Source: Nostocoides sp.
GTDB lineage: Bacteria > Actinomycetota > Actinomycetes > Actinomycetales > Dermatophilaceae
DNA length: 64,000 nucleotides
Assembly: GCA_016716625.1 (NCBI GenBank)
Contig: JADJVJ010000004.1
Coordinates: 1 to 64,000, forward strand
Direction: 5' to 3'
Positions 9,740-17,917 of this stretch are shown piece by piece. Position numbers and translations under genes: made by a program. Below the pieces are notes generated by a model, which searched no databases, was not told the DNA's origin, and saw only the letters and a program-made list of their open reading frames with translations. Within the stretch, counting starts at the first letter, position 1. The number at the start of each line of letters is the position of its first letter.

Positions 9740-9822
9740 TGCGCAAGGGGGGATTTGAACCCCCACGCCCGTAAGGACACTGCCACCTGAAGACAGCGCG
9801 TCTGCCGTTCCGCCACTTGCGC
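9740..9822 (-). tRNA. tRNA-Leu (anticodon CAG)
   Basis: The minus strand folds as a class II tRNA of 83 nt: acceptor GCGCAAG pairs with CTTGCGC, the anticodon loop is TTCAGGT (CAG), there is a long variable arm (TGTCCTTACGGGCG) and a T arm GGGGGTTCAAATCCCCC. CCA is not encoded. Its 3' end faces the DISARM block, the orientation expected for an island integrated in a tRNA 3' end. Confidence 0.93.
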
Positions 9823-9944
9823 GTGGGGCCCGCCGCCGCGATCGGCCACCCGAGGGCGGACGCGCACGGCATACGAGCCGTCCTAGTGTGCACGATCCCG
9901 CGCCCGCACACCAACCCGGCCCCGCGCGCACTAGAGTCGGCATC

Positions 9945-10517
9945 ATGGCTTGGCCGCACGATGACGACAACCCGGCCGCGCTCGACGTGGTGCGCCGCGA
10001 CTCCGGGCGGATCCGCAATGAACAGTTCGCAGTGGCGATGGAGGGCGCTCAGAACCTCCTCGACAAGGCCGCGAAGGCGATTCGCGAGGGTGACGACGAG
10101 CGAGCCGAGCGCCTCATCGACCGCGCTGCGGCTATGGGCTGGGACGACCGCGAGGAGCGCTTCCCGGGAGTCGCGGGCGCGGAGATGCTGCTGTACAACC
10201 TCGTCACCGACGTCCTCGAGGCCAGCCACGACGACGAGCACGAGTGGCTGGACGCGGCCCTCGAAATCATGGCCGAGGGCGGGCGCGCCGCGGAGCTGGT
10301 GGCGGACGCGCTGTATGGCATCGGCGCGGGAAGTCTCGACTACTACGACCTCACCCCCGGCGAGAAGAAGCGGCTCCTCGCGGCCACCGGGGTCCGCGAA
10401 CTCGACCCGGACTACGGCATGGCCGAGACGACGCCCGTGGCCGAGCGGGCCGCGCTGATCCGCGCGAATGTGGAGGCCGCCAACGCGTACGCCGCCCGCG
10501 TCCAAGCCGTTTGGTAG
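9945..10517 (+). CDS. Conserved hypothetical acidic, alanine-rich protein
   Basis: A 190-residue soluble protein starting MAWPHDDDNP. It is rich in alanine, glutamate and arginine and appears all-helical, with tetratricopeptide-like spacing (EGAQNLLDKAAKAIREGDDE, then a repeat-like AERLIDRAAAMGW). There is no signal peptide or membrane segment. I do not recognise a family. It is the first gene after the tRNA-Leu, reading toward the cell-division cluster; a DnaA-box-like 9-mer follows the stop. Confidence 0.6.
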   Translation: MAWPHDDDNPAALDVVRRDSGRIRNEQFAVAMEGAQNLLDKAAKAIREGDDERAERLIDRAAAMGWDDREERFPGVAGAEMLLYNLVTDVLEASHDDEHEWLDAALEIMAEGGRAAELVADALYGIGAGSLDYYDLTPGEKKRLLAATGVRELDPDYGMAETTPVAERAALIRANVEAANAYAARVQAVW

Positions 10518-10524
10518 CGGCCCT

Positions 10525-10533
10525 TGTGGATAA
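10525..10533 (-). promoter_or_regulatory. Isolated DnaA box
   Basis: TGTGGATAA is the reverse complement of the consensus DnaA box TTATCCACA. It lies 8 bp after the hypothetical gene and 74 bp before the lipoprotein start. A single box may control the lipoprotein promoter or be a chance match; more boxes occur at 22542-22573. Confidence 0.4.
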
Positions 10534-10606
10534 CTTTCGACTGTTCCGCGGGATGCGCCTAGGATTCCTCGAAGGACAGGGGGCCTCGCGACGAAGGGAG
10601 CGGTCG

Positions 10607-11194
10607 GTGGGCAGGCGATCCGCGTATGCCGCGTGGTCCGGCGCGCTCCTGGCTGCGGTGGCGCTGGTTGCGGGCTGCACGTCCACGCCCGAGCCGACAC
10701 CCACAACGTCCTCGCCCGCGGTGACGACTCCGGCACCAAGTTCGACCACGCCCAGCCCCACGGCTTCCTCGGCCAGTCCGAGTGCTTCGGGGGTGCCAGC
10801 GGCCGCGAAAGTGAAGTCCGAGGCCGGTGCGATCGCCTTCGTGAAGTACTACTTCTCGCAGGTCAACTTGGCCTGGACGACGCCAGACCCCGATGCGATT
10901 CGAGGACTGTCGAATCCAGATTGCCTTTCCTGTGCCTCCCTGGCGCGAACAGCCTCTGACCTGGAGAGCCAGTCACAGCGATATGACCGCGATCCCGTCT
11001 CGGTCGAACGGTTGGCCGGTCAGGGTGTGGTTGCCGGTGGCAGGCAACAGGTGGCGTTCAAGCTGATCCAGCACCGTTCGAACGTTGTGGACTCGACAGG
11101 CCGCGTGGTTCTCACTGACGAAGCGAAGGAAGTTGATCGACGAATCGAGCTCGAATGGGTAGGTGGGCAATGGCGCGTTTGGGACATTGGCTAG
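10607..11194 (+). CDS. DUF6318-type lipoprotein
   Basis: A 195-residue exported lipoprotein. The GTG at 10607 has an AAGGGAG ribosome site and gives a compact signal peptide ending in the lipobox LVAGC (Cys about residue 24). A Ser/Thr/Pro-rich linker follows, then a globular domain with the AIAFVKYYFSQVN and LSNPDCLSCASL segments, which I associate with DUF6318, an NTF2-like domain of actinobacterial lipoproteins. The function is unknown. Its last 25 bp overlap the start of the next exported protein, so the two are co-translated. Confidence 0.68.
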   Translation: MGRRSAYAAWSGALLAAVALVAGCTSTPEPTPTTSSPAVTTPAPSSTTPSPTASSASPSASGVPAAAKVKSEAGAIAFVKYYFSQVNLAWTTPDPDAIRGLSNPDCLSCASLARTASDLESQSQRYDRDPVSVERLAGQGVVAGGRQQVAFKLIQHRSNVVDSTGRVVLTDEAKEVDRRIELEWVGGQWRVWDIG

Positions 11195-12045
11195 CCCTCG
11201 CCCTGGTGGCGGCCCTGGCCGTTGCTGCCAGCCCGATGGCACTGGCCGACGCGACAGCCGACACCGATCCGGGAGGTGCACGCATCACGATCACCTCTCA
11301 GCAGTTGCGCGAGTACGCCGCCGCGAACCTGCCCGGCGTGGAGGGTCCGAAGTACGAATACAGCTGGACCAGCTACTGCTCCAAGGGCGGACCAGAGTCC
11401 GCTGACAAGGACCCCTGGTGCGACGGCGCCGTCACCGCCTGCACTCGTATCAACACATCCGGCCCCGGCCCAGCAGTCTTCGTCTGGCGCAAACTCACCC
11501 AGGAAGCAGACGGCACAGCAGTCACCGACGGCGCCTGGGATCGCCTGGGCCTGACCTGTTTCCCCGACCTGGTCCCCGGCCGAGCAGGAGCCCTCACCAT
11601 GGCGCACATCCTGCAGGCGTTCCACGACACCCCCTTCAGCACGCCATACGCGAGCATCCAGCCGGTCAACCTCAGAACGCTGGTGAACCTGCCGACCTAC
11701 TTCGCCGCCGCCTACCCCACCACCGGCTACCAACCCGGAGAAGTCGACACCACCACCATCCTCGGCTTCCGCGTCGAAATCCGCCCCACCGCCACCTCCT
11801 ACACCTACCACTTCGGTGACGGCACCACTCTCGGCCCGACGGAGGACCCCGGCGGCCCCTACCCCGACGGCGCCATCCGGCACACCTACCAGCGCACCGC
11901 CACCTACCCCGTCCGCGTCGACACCGTCTACTCAGGCCAGTTCCGCGTCAACGGCGGCCAATGGATCGACATCCCCGACACCGTCACCATCCAAGGCACC
12001 ACCAGCCAACTCCAAGTCCTCGAAGCCGTCACCCGCCTGCACTGA
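11170..12045 (+). CDS. Secreted protein with PKD-like domain
   Basis: About 291 residues. A signal peptide (LGHWLALALVAALAVAA, cut near PMALA) is followed by an N-terminal region with paired cysteines (about SYCSKG, WCDGA, ACTRI) and a C-terminal beta domain with YHFGDGTTLGPT and HTYQRTATYPV, the hallmark of PKD folds. The ATG at 11170 with AGGTGGG upstream is preferred over the ATG at 11155. Together with the upstream DUF6318 lipoprotein it forms a small surface-protein pair found near fhaA; the role is unknown. Confidence 0.62.
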   Translation: MARLGHWLALALVAALAVAASPMALADATADTDPGGARITITSQQLREYAAANLPGVEGPKYEYSWTSYCSKGGPESADKDPWCDGAVTACTRINTSGPGPAVFVWRKLTQEADGTAVTDGAWDRLGLTCFPDLVPGRAGALTMAHILQAFHDTPFSTPYASIQPVNLRTLVNLPTYFAAAYPTTGYQPGEVDTTTILGFRVEIRPTATSYTYHFGDGTTLGPTEDPGGPYPDGAIRHTYQRTATYPVRVDTVYSGQFRVNGGQWIDIPDTVTIQGTTSQLQVLEAVTRLH

Positions 12046-12215
12046 GCCGGCCCCGCCTCCCCTGACTGCGAGCACGACCAGCACCAACACGACGTGACCC
12101 CAGCCACCCCCGGGAACCCGCCAGGGCCGCGCAGCCGTTGACCCACCCTCGGGGCCGATACCCTGGGAGGACGCCGGCACTCGCTACAACCCCTGCAGAG
12201 AGGAGGTGCGGCGAT

Positions 12216-13136
12216 ATGGGCATGTTCCGACGACTCGAGCAACGCCTCGAAGAAGCCACCAACCGGGTTTTCGCCCGCACTTTCCGCTCCGAGGTCCAAC
12301 CCGTCGAGATCGCGAGCGCCATGCGCCGCGCCATGGACGACAAGGCCACGAGCACCGCCAAAGGCCGCAGCATCGTCCCCAACGTCTACACCATCGAGCT
12401 CTCCGAGACCGACTACGAACGCCTCGCCGGCTGGGGCGAAGACCTCGACGACGAACTCATCGCCGCCGCCGAGGAACACTGCGAGTCCCAGGGCTACACC
12501 CCCGGCGGCCCCCTCCAGATCCGGCTCGTCGAAAGCCCCACCCTCGAGACCGGCATCTTCGCCCTGCGCCCCTCGACCGCGCGCACCATCGAGGACCCGT
12601 ATGCCGTGACGCCGCCACCTGCCGTGACGTCACCTCCCGCGCCCCCCGCCCCCGCACGCTCAGCACCCTCCCCCGCAGCCCCGGCCCGCGACGAGCCCGA
12701 GCCCGACCCGGAACCCGAGCCGCCGGCATACGACGACGAGCCCTACGAGGCCGAGGTCAGCGCCGACGAACTCGCCCCCGAACCCCCAGTCCCCGCGGCC
12801 GTCCCACCCAAGCCCCGCAAACCCAAGCGGGTCAACCCGGCCGACCGCCCGTGGCTGGAGATCGACGGCGACCGCTACCCGCTCATGGGCGCCCTCACCG
12901 TGCTCGGCCGCGACGACGGCATCGAGATCATCCTCGACGACCCCGGCGTGAGCCGCACCCACAGCGAGTTCCGGGTGACCACGGACGGCCCACACACCAT
13001 CGTCGCCGTCCGCGACCTCCGCTCCACCAACGGCACTTTCGTCAACGGGGAACGCATCACCTCCCTGCACCTCGAGGACGGTGACCGGATCACCGTCGGG
13101 CGCACCTCGATGACCTTCCACGCCGGGCGGAGGTGA
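12216..13136 (+). CDS. fhaA: FhaA, FHA-domain signalling protein
   Basis: A 306-residue cytoplasmic protein: an N-terminal DUF3662 domain (about residues 1-115, FRRLEQRLEEATNRVFARTF), a Pro/Glu-rich linker and a C-terminal FHA domain (about 215-300, with GRDDG, SRTHSEF and STNGTFVNG). FhaA binds phosphothreonines made by PknB and regulates peptidoglycan synthesis, in mycobacteria through MviN. AGGAGGTG lies 9 bp before the ATG. First gene of the fhaA-fhaB-pstP-rodA-pbpA-pknB operon. Confidence 0.93.
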   Translation: MGMFRRLEQRLEEATNRVFARTFRSEVQPVEIASAMRRAMDDKATSTAKGRSIVPNVYTIELSETDYERLAGWGEDLDDELIAAAEEHCESQGYTPGGPLQIRLVESPTLETGIFALRPSTARTIEDPYAVTPPPAVTSPPAPPAPARSAPSPAAPARDEPEPDPEPEPPAYDDEPYEAEVSADELAPEPPVPAAVPPKPRKPKRVNPADRPWLEIDGDRYPLMGALTVLGRDDGIEIILDDPGVSRTHSEFRVTTDGPHTIVAVRDLRSTNGTFVNGERITSLHLEDGDRITVGRTSMTFHAGRR

Positions 13137-13145
13137 CCGGCCCCC

Positions 13146-13631
13146 ATGAGTGAACTCACCCTCATGCTCATGCGCCTCGGGCTGCTCATCGCCCTCTGGC
13201 TCTTCGTCTTCTCCGTCGTCGGCGTCCTGCGCGGCGACCTCTACGGCACGGCCGTGCGCAACCGCCCCCCGCGCCGCGCCGACAAGGGCGCGAAGGCATC
13301 CCCCGCACCCAACGCCCCCGCGAAACCCGTTGCTACACAAGGCCCCACCCACCTTGTCGTGACCAGCGGACCCCTCCTCGGAACGACCCTCCCGCTGCGC
13401 CACCAAGGCACCCTCATCGGCCGCTCCTCGGAGTGCGCGCTCGTCCTCGACGACGACTACTCCTCGGGTCGGCACGCCCGCATCTACGCCAACGGCGACC
13501 AGTGGTTCGTCGAGGACCTCGGCTCGACGAACGGCACCTTCCTCGGCGCCACCCGGATCACCGAAGCCCGGCAGGTCGCCGCCGGTTCGGTCATCCGCAT
13601 CGGTCGCACGACCGTCGAGCTCGGCAGGTAG
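13146..13631 (+). CDS. fhaB: FhaB, membrane-anchored FHA-domain protein
   Basis: 161 residues: an N-terminal transmembrane segment (LMRLGLLIALWLFVFSVVGV), a short basic linker, and an FHA domain (about 75-160, with GRSSECALVLDD, SSGRHARI and STNGTFLG). Known homologues are substrates and readers of PknB phosphorylation and act in septal cell-wall synthesis. It starts 9 bp after fhaA and ends 9 bp before pstP. Confidence 0.93.
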   Translation: MSELTLMLMRLGLLIALWLFVFSVVGVLRGDLYGTAVRNRPPRRADKGAKASPAPNAPAKPVATQGPTHLVVTSGPLLGTTLPLRHQGTLIGRSSECALVLDDDYSSGRHARIYANGDQWFVEDLGSTNGTFLGATRITEARQVAAGSVIRIGRTTVELGR

Positions 13632-13640
13632 CGCGCACTC

Positions 13641-15029
13641 ATGCCCATCGCCTTTCGCTTCGCCGCGCGCTCCGACGTCGGCCTCACCCGGCGCAACAAC
13701 GAGGACTCCGGGTATGCCGGCCCGCACCTGCTCGCCATGGCCGACGGCATGGGCGGACACGCGGGCGGCGAGGTCGCGAGCTCGGTCGTCGTCGGCGCCT
13801 TGGTCCACCTCGACGACGACGCCCTCGGCGCAGCTGAGGCCGGCACCGCCCTGCTCGCGGCCATCCACGACGCCAATGCCGAACTCGGCGAACGGGTGAC
13901 CCGGGAACGCCGCCTCAAAGGCATGGGCACCACCCTCATTGCCCTCCTGCGCGCCCGCGACAAGATCGTCCTCGCGCACATCGGCGACTCCCGAGCCTTC
14001 CTCGTCCGCGACGGCGCCGTCGAGCAGATCACCAAGGACCACTCATACGTCCAGACCCTCGTCGACGAGGGCCGGATCACCGCGGAGGAGGCCTCGAGCC
14101 ACCCGCAACGCTCCCTGGTCACCCGGGTCCTCACCGGCACCCGCGACGACGAACCGGACCTCGTGGTCCGCCAGGGCCGAGCCGGGGACCGCTACCTCAT
14201 CGCCTCCGACGGCCTCACCGACTACGTCGCCCGGGACACCATCGACGAGGTCCTCCTCGCCGACCCGGACAACCCCGAGCGCACCGCCGAACGGCTCGTC
14301 GAGCTCGCCCTGCGCGCCGGCGCCCCGGACAACGTCACCGTCGTCCTCGGCGACGTCATCGACATCACCCGCGACGAACCGCCGTCCAACCAGCCCGTCG
14401 TCGTCGGAGCCGCCGCGCTCCGGCATACCGGCACCCGACCGCTGCCCACGACCCCGGCCGCCAAGGCCGCGGCGCTGACCGCGGAAGCCACCGGCATACC
14501 CGAACCCGGCACCGACGAACCGATCACCCTCGCCGAGGAAGGCGACACCCGACGGCGCCGCATCGCCCGCCTCCTCGGCGGCCTGCTCGCCGTCGCCATC
14601 GTCCTCGGTGGCGCCGGGTATGCCGCCTGGTCCTGGGTCCAGCGGCAGTACTACGTCGGCGTGCACAACGACCACGTGACGATCTATCGCGGGGTGAACC
14701 AGCAGTTCGGTCCGCTAGTCCTCAACAACGTCGTCATCGAGACCACCATCCCGCTCGACGACCTCCCCGATATGCCGTACCGCCAGACCCTCACCGAGGG
14801 CACCGTCGCCGACTCCCGGGAAAAGGCCGACGAACTCGTCGCCGCCCTGAGCGTCCAGGCCACGGCCTGCCGTTGGGCCCGGGCCAACGGCGAGGCCTGC
14901 CAGCAGGTGCCGTCGACCTGGACCCAGCCGACGCCCACCCCCAGCGCCAGCCCGAGCCCCAGCGCCAGCCCCAGCCCGAGCCCCAGCGCAAGCCCGAGCC
15001 CGAGCCCCGCGCCGACGAGGTCCCCGTGA
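13641..15029 (+). CDS. pstP: PstP, PP2C-family Ser/Thr phosphatase
   Basis: 462 residues. The PPM/PP2C domain (about 1-240) has the metal-binding motifs NNEDS, MADGMGGH, HIGDSRAFL and ASDGLTDYV. A linker leads to one transmembrane helix near residue 312-332 (LLGGLLAVAIVLGGAGYAAW), then an extracellular domain and a low-complexity Ser/Pro tail. It dephosphorylates PknB and its substrates. Its TGA overlaps the GTG of rodA (GTGA). Domain content and order are as in Mycobacterium. Confidence 0.94.
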   Translation: MPIAFRFAARSDVGLTRRNNEDSGYAGPHLLAMADGMGGHAGGEVASSVVVGALVHLDDDALGAAEAGTALLAAIHDANAELGERVTRERRLKGMGTTLIALLRARDKIVLAHIGDSRAFLVRDGAVEQITKDHSYVQTLVDEGRITAEEASSHPQRSLVTRVLTGTRDDEPDLVVRQGRAGDRYLIASDGLTDYVARDTIDEVLLADPDNPERTAERLVELALRAGAPDNVTVVLGDVIDITRDEPPSNQPVVVGAAALRHTGTRPLPTTPAAKAAALTAEATGIPEPGTDEPITLAEEGDTRRRRIARLLGGLLAVAIVLGGAGYAAWSWVQRQYYVGVHNDHVTIYRGVNQQFGPLVLNNVVIETTIPLDDLPDMPYRQTLTEGTVADSREKADELVAALSVQATACRWARANGEACQQVPSTWTQPTPTPSASPSPSASPSPSPSASPSPSPAPTRSP

Positions 15030-16453
15030 CCGTCATCGCCTCGATCACGCCGCGGCGAGGACGCAACGTCGAGCTCGCGCTGCTGCTCTTCGCGGTCGTG
15101 ATCGTCATGTTCGCCTATGTCTCCGTCGGCCTGGCGACCAAGGCGGAGATCCCGGCCCGCGCCCTCACCATCGGCGGCCTGTTCGTCGCCATCACTGTCG
15201 CCTTCCACCTCGTGTTGCGCTGGCGCGCGCCCTGGGCCGATCCGCTCATCCTGCCCATCGTCACCGTCCTCAACGGCATGGGCCTGGTCATGATCGACCG
15301 GATCGACATCGCCGAAAGCCGCACCGCCGTCACCGGCTGGGCGTTTAAACAGCTCCTCTGGACCGGTCTCGGCATCGCGCTCGCGGTCCTGGTCATCCTC
15401 GCCCTGCGCGACCATCGGCTGCTCCGCCGCTACACCTATCTCTCCGGGCTGCTCGGCCTCATCCTGCTGCTCTCCCCGCTGCTGCCGTTCATCGGCACCT
15501 CGGTCTACAGCGCCCGGCTCTGGATCACCATCGGCTCTTTCACCGTCCAGCCGGGCGAGCTCGCCAAGATCCTGCTCACGATCTTCTTCGCCGGCTACCT
15601 CGTCCAGACCCGGGACGCGCTCTCGGTCGCCGGTCGCCGCTTCCTCGGCATGCAACTGCCCCGCGCCCGCGACCTCGCCCCGATCCTGCTCGCCTGGCTC
15701 ACCTCCGTCGGGGTCCTCGTCTTCGAACGTGACCTCGGCTCCTCGCTGCTCTTCTTCGGCCTCTTCGTCGCCATGCTCTATGTCGCCACCGAACGCCGCA
15801 GCTGGGTCGCCATCGGCCTCGGGCTCTTCCTCGTCGGCGCGTTCACGGCATACCTGCTCTTCTCCCACGTCCAGGTCCGGGTCACCGGCTGGCTCGACCC
15901 GTTCTCCCCCGCCGCCCTGCAGGTCTCCGACCAGCTCGCGCTCGGCCTCATGGGGATGGCCTCCGGCGGGATGATGGGCACCGGCCTGGGCCTCGGCCGA
16001 CCCGACATCACCTACTTCGCGCACTCCGACTTCATCGTCCCGAGCCTCGGCGAGGAGATCGGGCTCATCGGCCTGTTCGCCCTGCTCATCCTCTATGTGC
16101 TCCTCATCGAACGCGGTATGCGCACGGCCATCGGCACCCGGGACGGGTTCGGCAAACTGCTCGCCAGCGGGCTGGCGTTCTCCATTGCCCTGCAATGCTT
16201 CGTCGTCGTCGGCGGCGTCACCCGGGTCATCCCGCTCACCGGGCTCACCATGCCGTTCATGTCCGCCGGCGGGTCGAGCCTGCTCGCGAACTGGGTCATC
16301 GTCGGCATCCTGCTGCGGATCTCCGACGGAGCCCGCCGGCCCCTCATCGACAAGATCGACACACCACCAAGCGGCCCCGGCCTGCCCACCGCGTCCGGGG
16401 CCGACATCGCTCAGGGTTCACGGGACGACACCGAGGTGGTGAGGGCCTCATGA
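15026..16453 (+). CDS. rodA: RodA/FtsW-family peptidoglycan glycosyltransferase (SEDS)
   Basis: 475 residues, with about ten to twelve hydrophobic helices. SEDS signatures are present: the LPFIGTSVYSARLWITIGSF and QPGELAKI segments, and the late TMPFMSAGGSSLL loop. SEDS proteins polymerise lipid II and work with a class B PBP, here the next gene. The GTG at 15026 overlaps the pstP stop, and the ATG of pbpA overlaps its TGA, so the operon is coupled. FtsW is the alternative, but the place beside pbpA fits RodA. Confidence 0.92.
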   Translation: MTVIASITPRRGRNVELALLLFAVVIVMFAYVSVGLATKAEIPARALTIGGLFVAITVAFHLVLRWRAPWADPLILPIVTVLNGMGLVMIDRIDIAESRTAVTGWAFKQLLWTGLGIALAVLVILALRDHRLLRRYTYLSGLLGLILLLSPLLPFIGTSVYSARLWITIGSFTVQPGELAKILLTIFFAGYLVQTRDALSVAGRRFLGMQLPRARDLAPILLAWLTSVGVLVFERDLGSSLLFFGLFVAMLYVATERRSWVAIGLGLFLVGAFTAYLLFSHVQVRVTGWLDPFSPAALQVSDQLALGLMGMASGGMMGTGLGLGRPDITYFAHSDFIVPSLGEEIGLIGLFALLILYVLLIERGMRTAIGTRDGFGKLLASGLAFSIALQCFVVVGGVTRVIPLTGLTMPFMSAGGSSLLANWVIVGILLRISDGARRPLIDKIDTPPSGPGLPTASGADIAQGSRDDTEVVRAS

Positions 16454-17904
16454 ACGCACCGATCCGTCGCCTCGCCGTCCTCGTCGGGCTCCTCTTCGCC
16501 AGCCTGCTCATCTCGACCACGCTCATCCAGTACGTCTTCGCCGGCCAGCTCAACGCCCGCCCCGACAACCGGCGCACCCTGCTCTCGGTCTACAACCGCG
16601 ACCGCGGGCCGATCCTCGTTGGGACCAAGGAGGTCGCCACCTCGGTGCGCACCGAAGGTGAGTTCACCTACCTTCGTCGCTACCCGGAGAAGTCGGCGTA
16701 CGCCCATGTCACCGGGTACTTCTCCTTCTTCGGCGCCGCCGGGGGGCTCGAACTGGCCGAGAACTCCCTCCTCGCCGGCTCCTCGGACAAGCTCTTCTAT
16801 CGCCGCGCCTCCGACCTCATCACCGGCCGCAAACCCCAGGGCGCCACCCTCAAGCTCACCCTCAACCCCGCCGCGCAGCAGGCCGCCATCGCCGCCCTCG
16901 GCACCCAGCGCGGGGCCGCGGTCGCCCTCGACCCGCGCACCGGCGCCATCCTCGCCATGGTGAGCAACCCGACCTACGACCCGAACGTGCTCTCCAGCCA
17001 TGACCTGACCAAGGTCGATGCGGCCTACAAGCGGCTCAACGCCGACTCCACCCGACCGCTGGTCAACCGCGCCATCGGCGGCAACCTCTATCCGCCCGGA
17101 TCGACCTTCAAACTCATCACCGCGGCCGCGGCCCTCTCCAGCGGCAGTTACGCCCCCGACTCCGCGCTTCCGGGCCCGGCGCGAATGGAGCTGCCGCAGA
17201 CCACCGTTGGGCTCTCCAACGCCACCGGCCGCCCGTGCGGTTCGACCCCCCAGGTCACCATGGCCTTTGCCCTCCAGCAGTCGTGCAACACCCCGTTCGC
17301 CTACCTCGGGATGAAGGTCGGCGCCGGCGCGGTCGGCGCGCAAGCGGCGAAGTTCGGCTTCGGCGACACCCTGTCCATCCCGATGCGGGTCACCCCCAGC
17401 CGCTTCCCCGCCGACCTCAACCAGCCCCAGCTCGCCCAATCCTCCATCGGTGGGTATGACGTGCGGGTCACCCCCCTACAGATGGCCCTGGTTGCGGGCG
17501 CCATCGGCAACGGCGGGATCGTCATGCGGCCCTACCTGGTGGAGTCGGTCCTCGGCTCCGACCTCTCCACGATCGAGGAAGCCAGCCCGGAGCGGCTCTC
17601 GCAGGCCATTTCCGCCCAGGTCGCGGCCCAGCTCACCGGCATGATGCGCGGCGCCGTGGAGAACGGCACCGGCCGCAACGCCACCATCCCCGGCATCGCC
17701 GTCGCGGGCAAGACCGGCACCGCTCGGCACGCCGAAGGCAAGGCCCCGCACGCCTGGTTCGTCGGCTTCGCGCCCGCGAACAACCCCACCATCGCCGTCG
17801 CTGTCGTCGTCGAGGACGGCGGAGACGCCGGACGTGAAGCCGCGGGTGGGACCGTGGCCGCGCCGATCGCCCGTGACATCATCGAGGCGGTGCTCAAGAA
17901 ATGA
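16450..17904 (+). CDS. pbpA: Class B penicillin-binding protein PbpA
   Basis: 484 residues: a short cytoplasmic tail, one membrane anchor (LAVLVGLLFASLLISTTLI), a small N-terminal domain, and a transpeptidase domain with SxxK (STFK, Ser near 218), SxN (SCN near 278) and KTG (near 421) motifs. It cross-links peptidoglycan made by the upstream SEDS protein. ATG overlaps the rodA stop (ATGA). Length is typical of actinobacterial PbpA. Confidence 0.93.
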   Translation: MNAPIRRLAVLVGLLFASLLISTTLIQYVFAGQLNARPDNRRTLLSVYNRDRGPILVGTKEVATSVRTEGEFTYLRRYPEKSAYAHVTGYFSFFGAAGGLELAENSLLAGSSDKLFYRRASDLITGRKPQGATLKLTLNPAAQQAAIAALGTQRGAAVALDPRTGAILAMVSNPTYDPNVLSSHDLTKVDAAYKRLNADSTRPLVNRAIGGNLYPPGSTFKLITAAAALSSGSYAPDSALPGPARMELPQTTVGLSNATGRPCGSTPQVTMAFALQQSCNTPFAYLGMKVGAGAVGAQAAKFGFGDTLSIPMRVTPSRFPADLNQPQLAQSSIGGYDVRVTPLQMALVAGAIGNGGIVMRPYLVESVLGSDLSTIEEASPERLSQAISAQVAAQLTGMMRGAVENGTGRNATIPGIAVAGKTGTARHAEGKAPHAWFVGFAPANNPTIAVAVVVEDGGDAGREAAGGTVAAPIARDIIEAVLKK

Positions 17905-17917
17905 GGAGTAGTCAGTC

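Noticed and set aside
9448..9867. A 139-codon minus-strand frame crossing the tRNA-Leu
   Set aside because: It runs through the tRNA and the terminator hairpin, so it cannot be a normal gene.
14684..16195. Long minus-strand frame opposite rodA, rich in Asp/Glu/Gly
   Set aside because: Antisense shadow of the membrane protein, whose hydrophobic codons read as acidic residues on the other strand.
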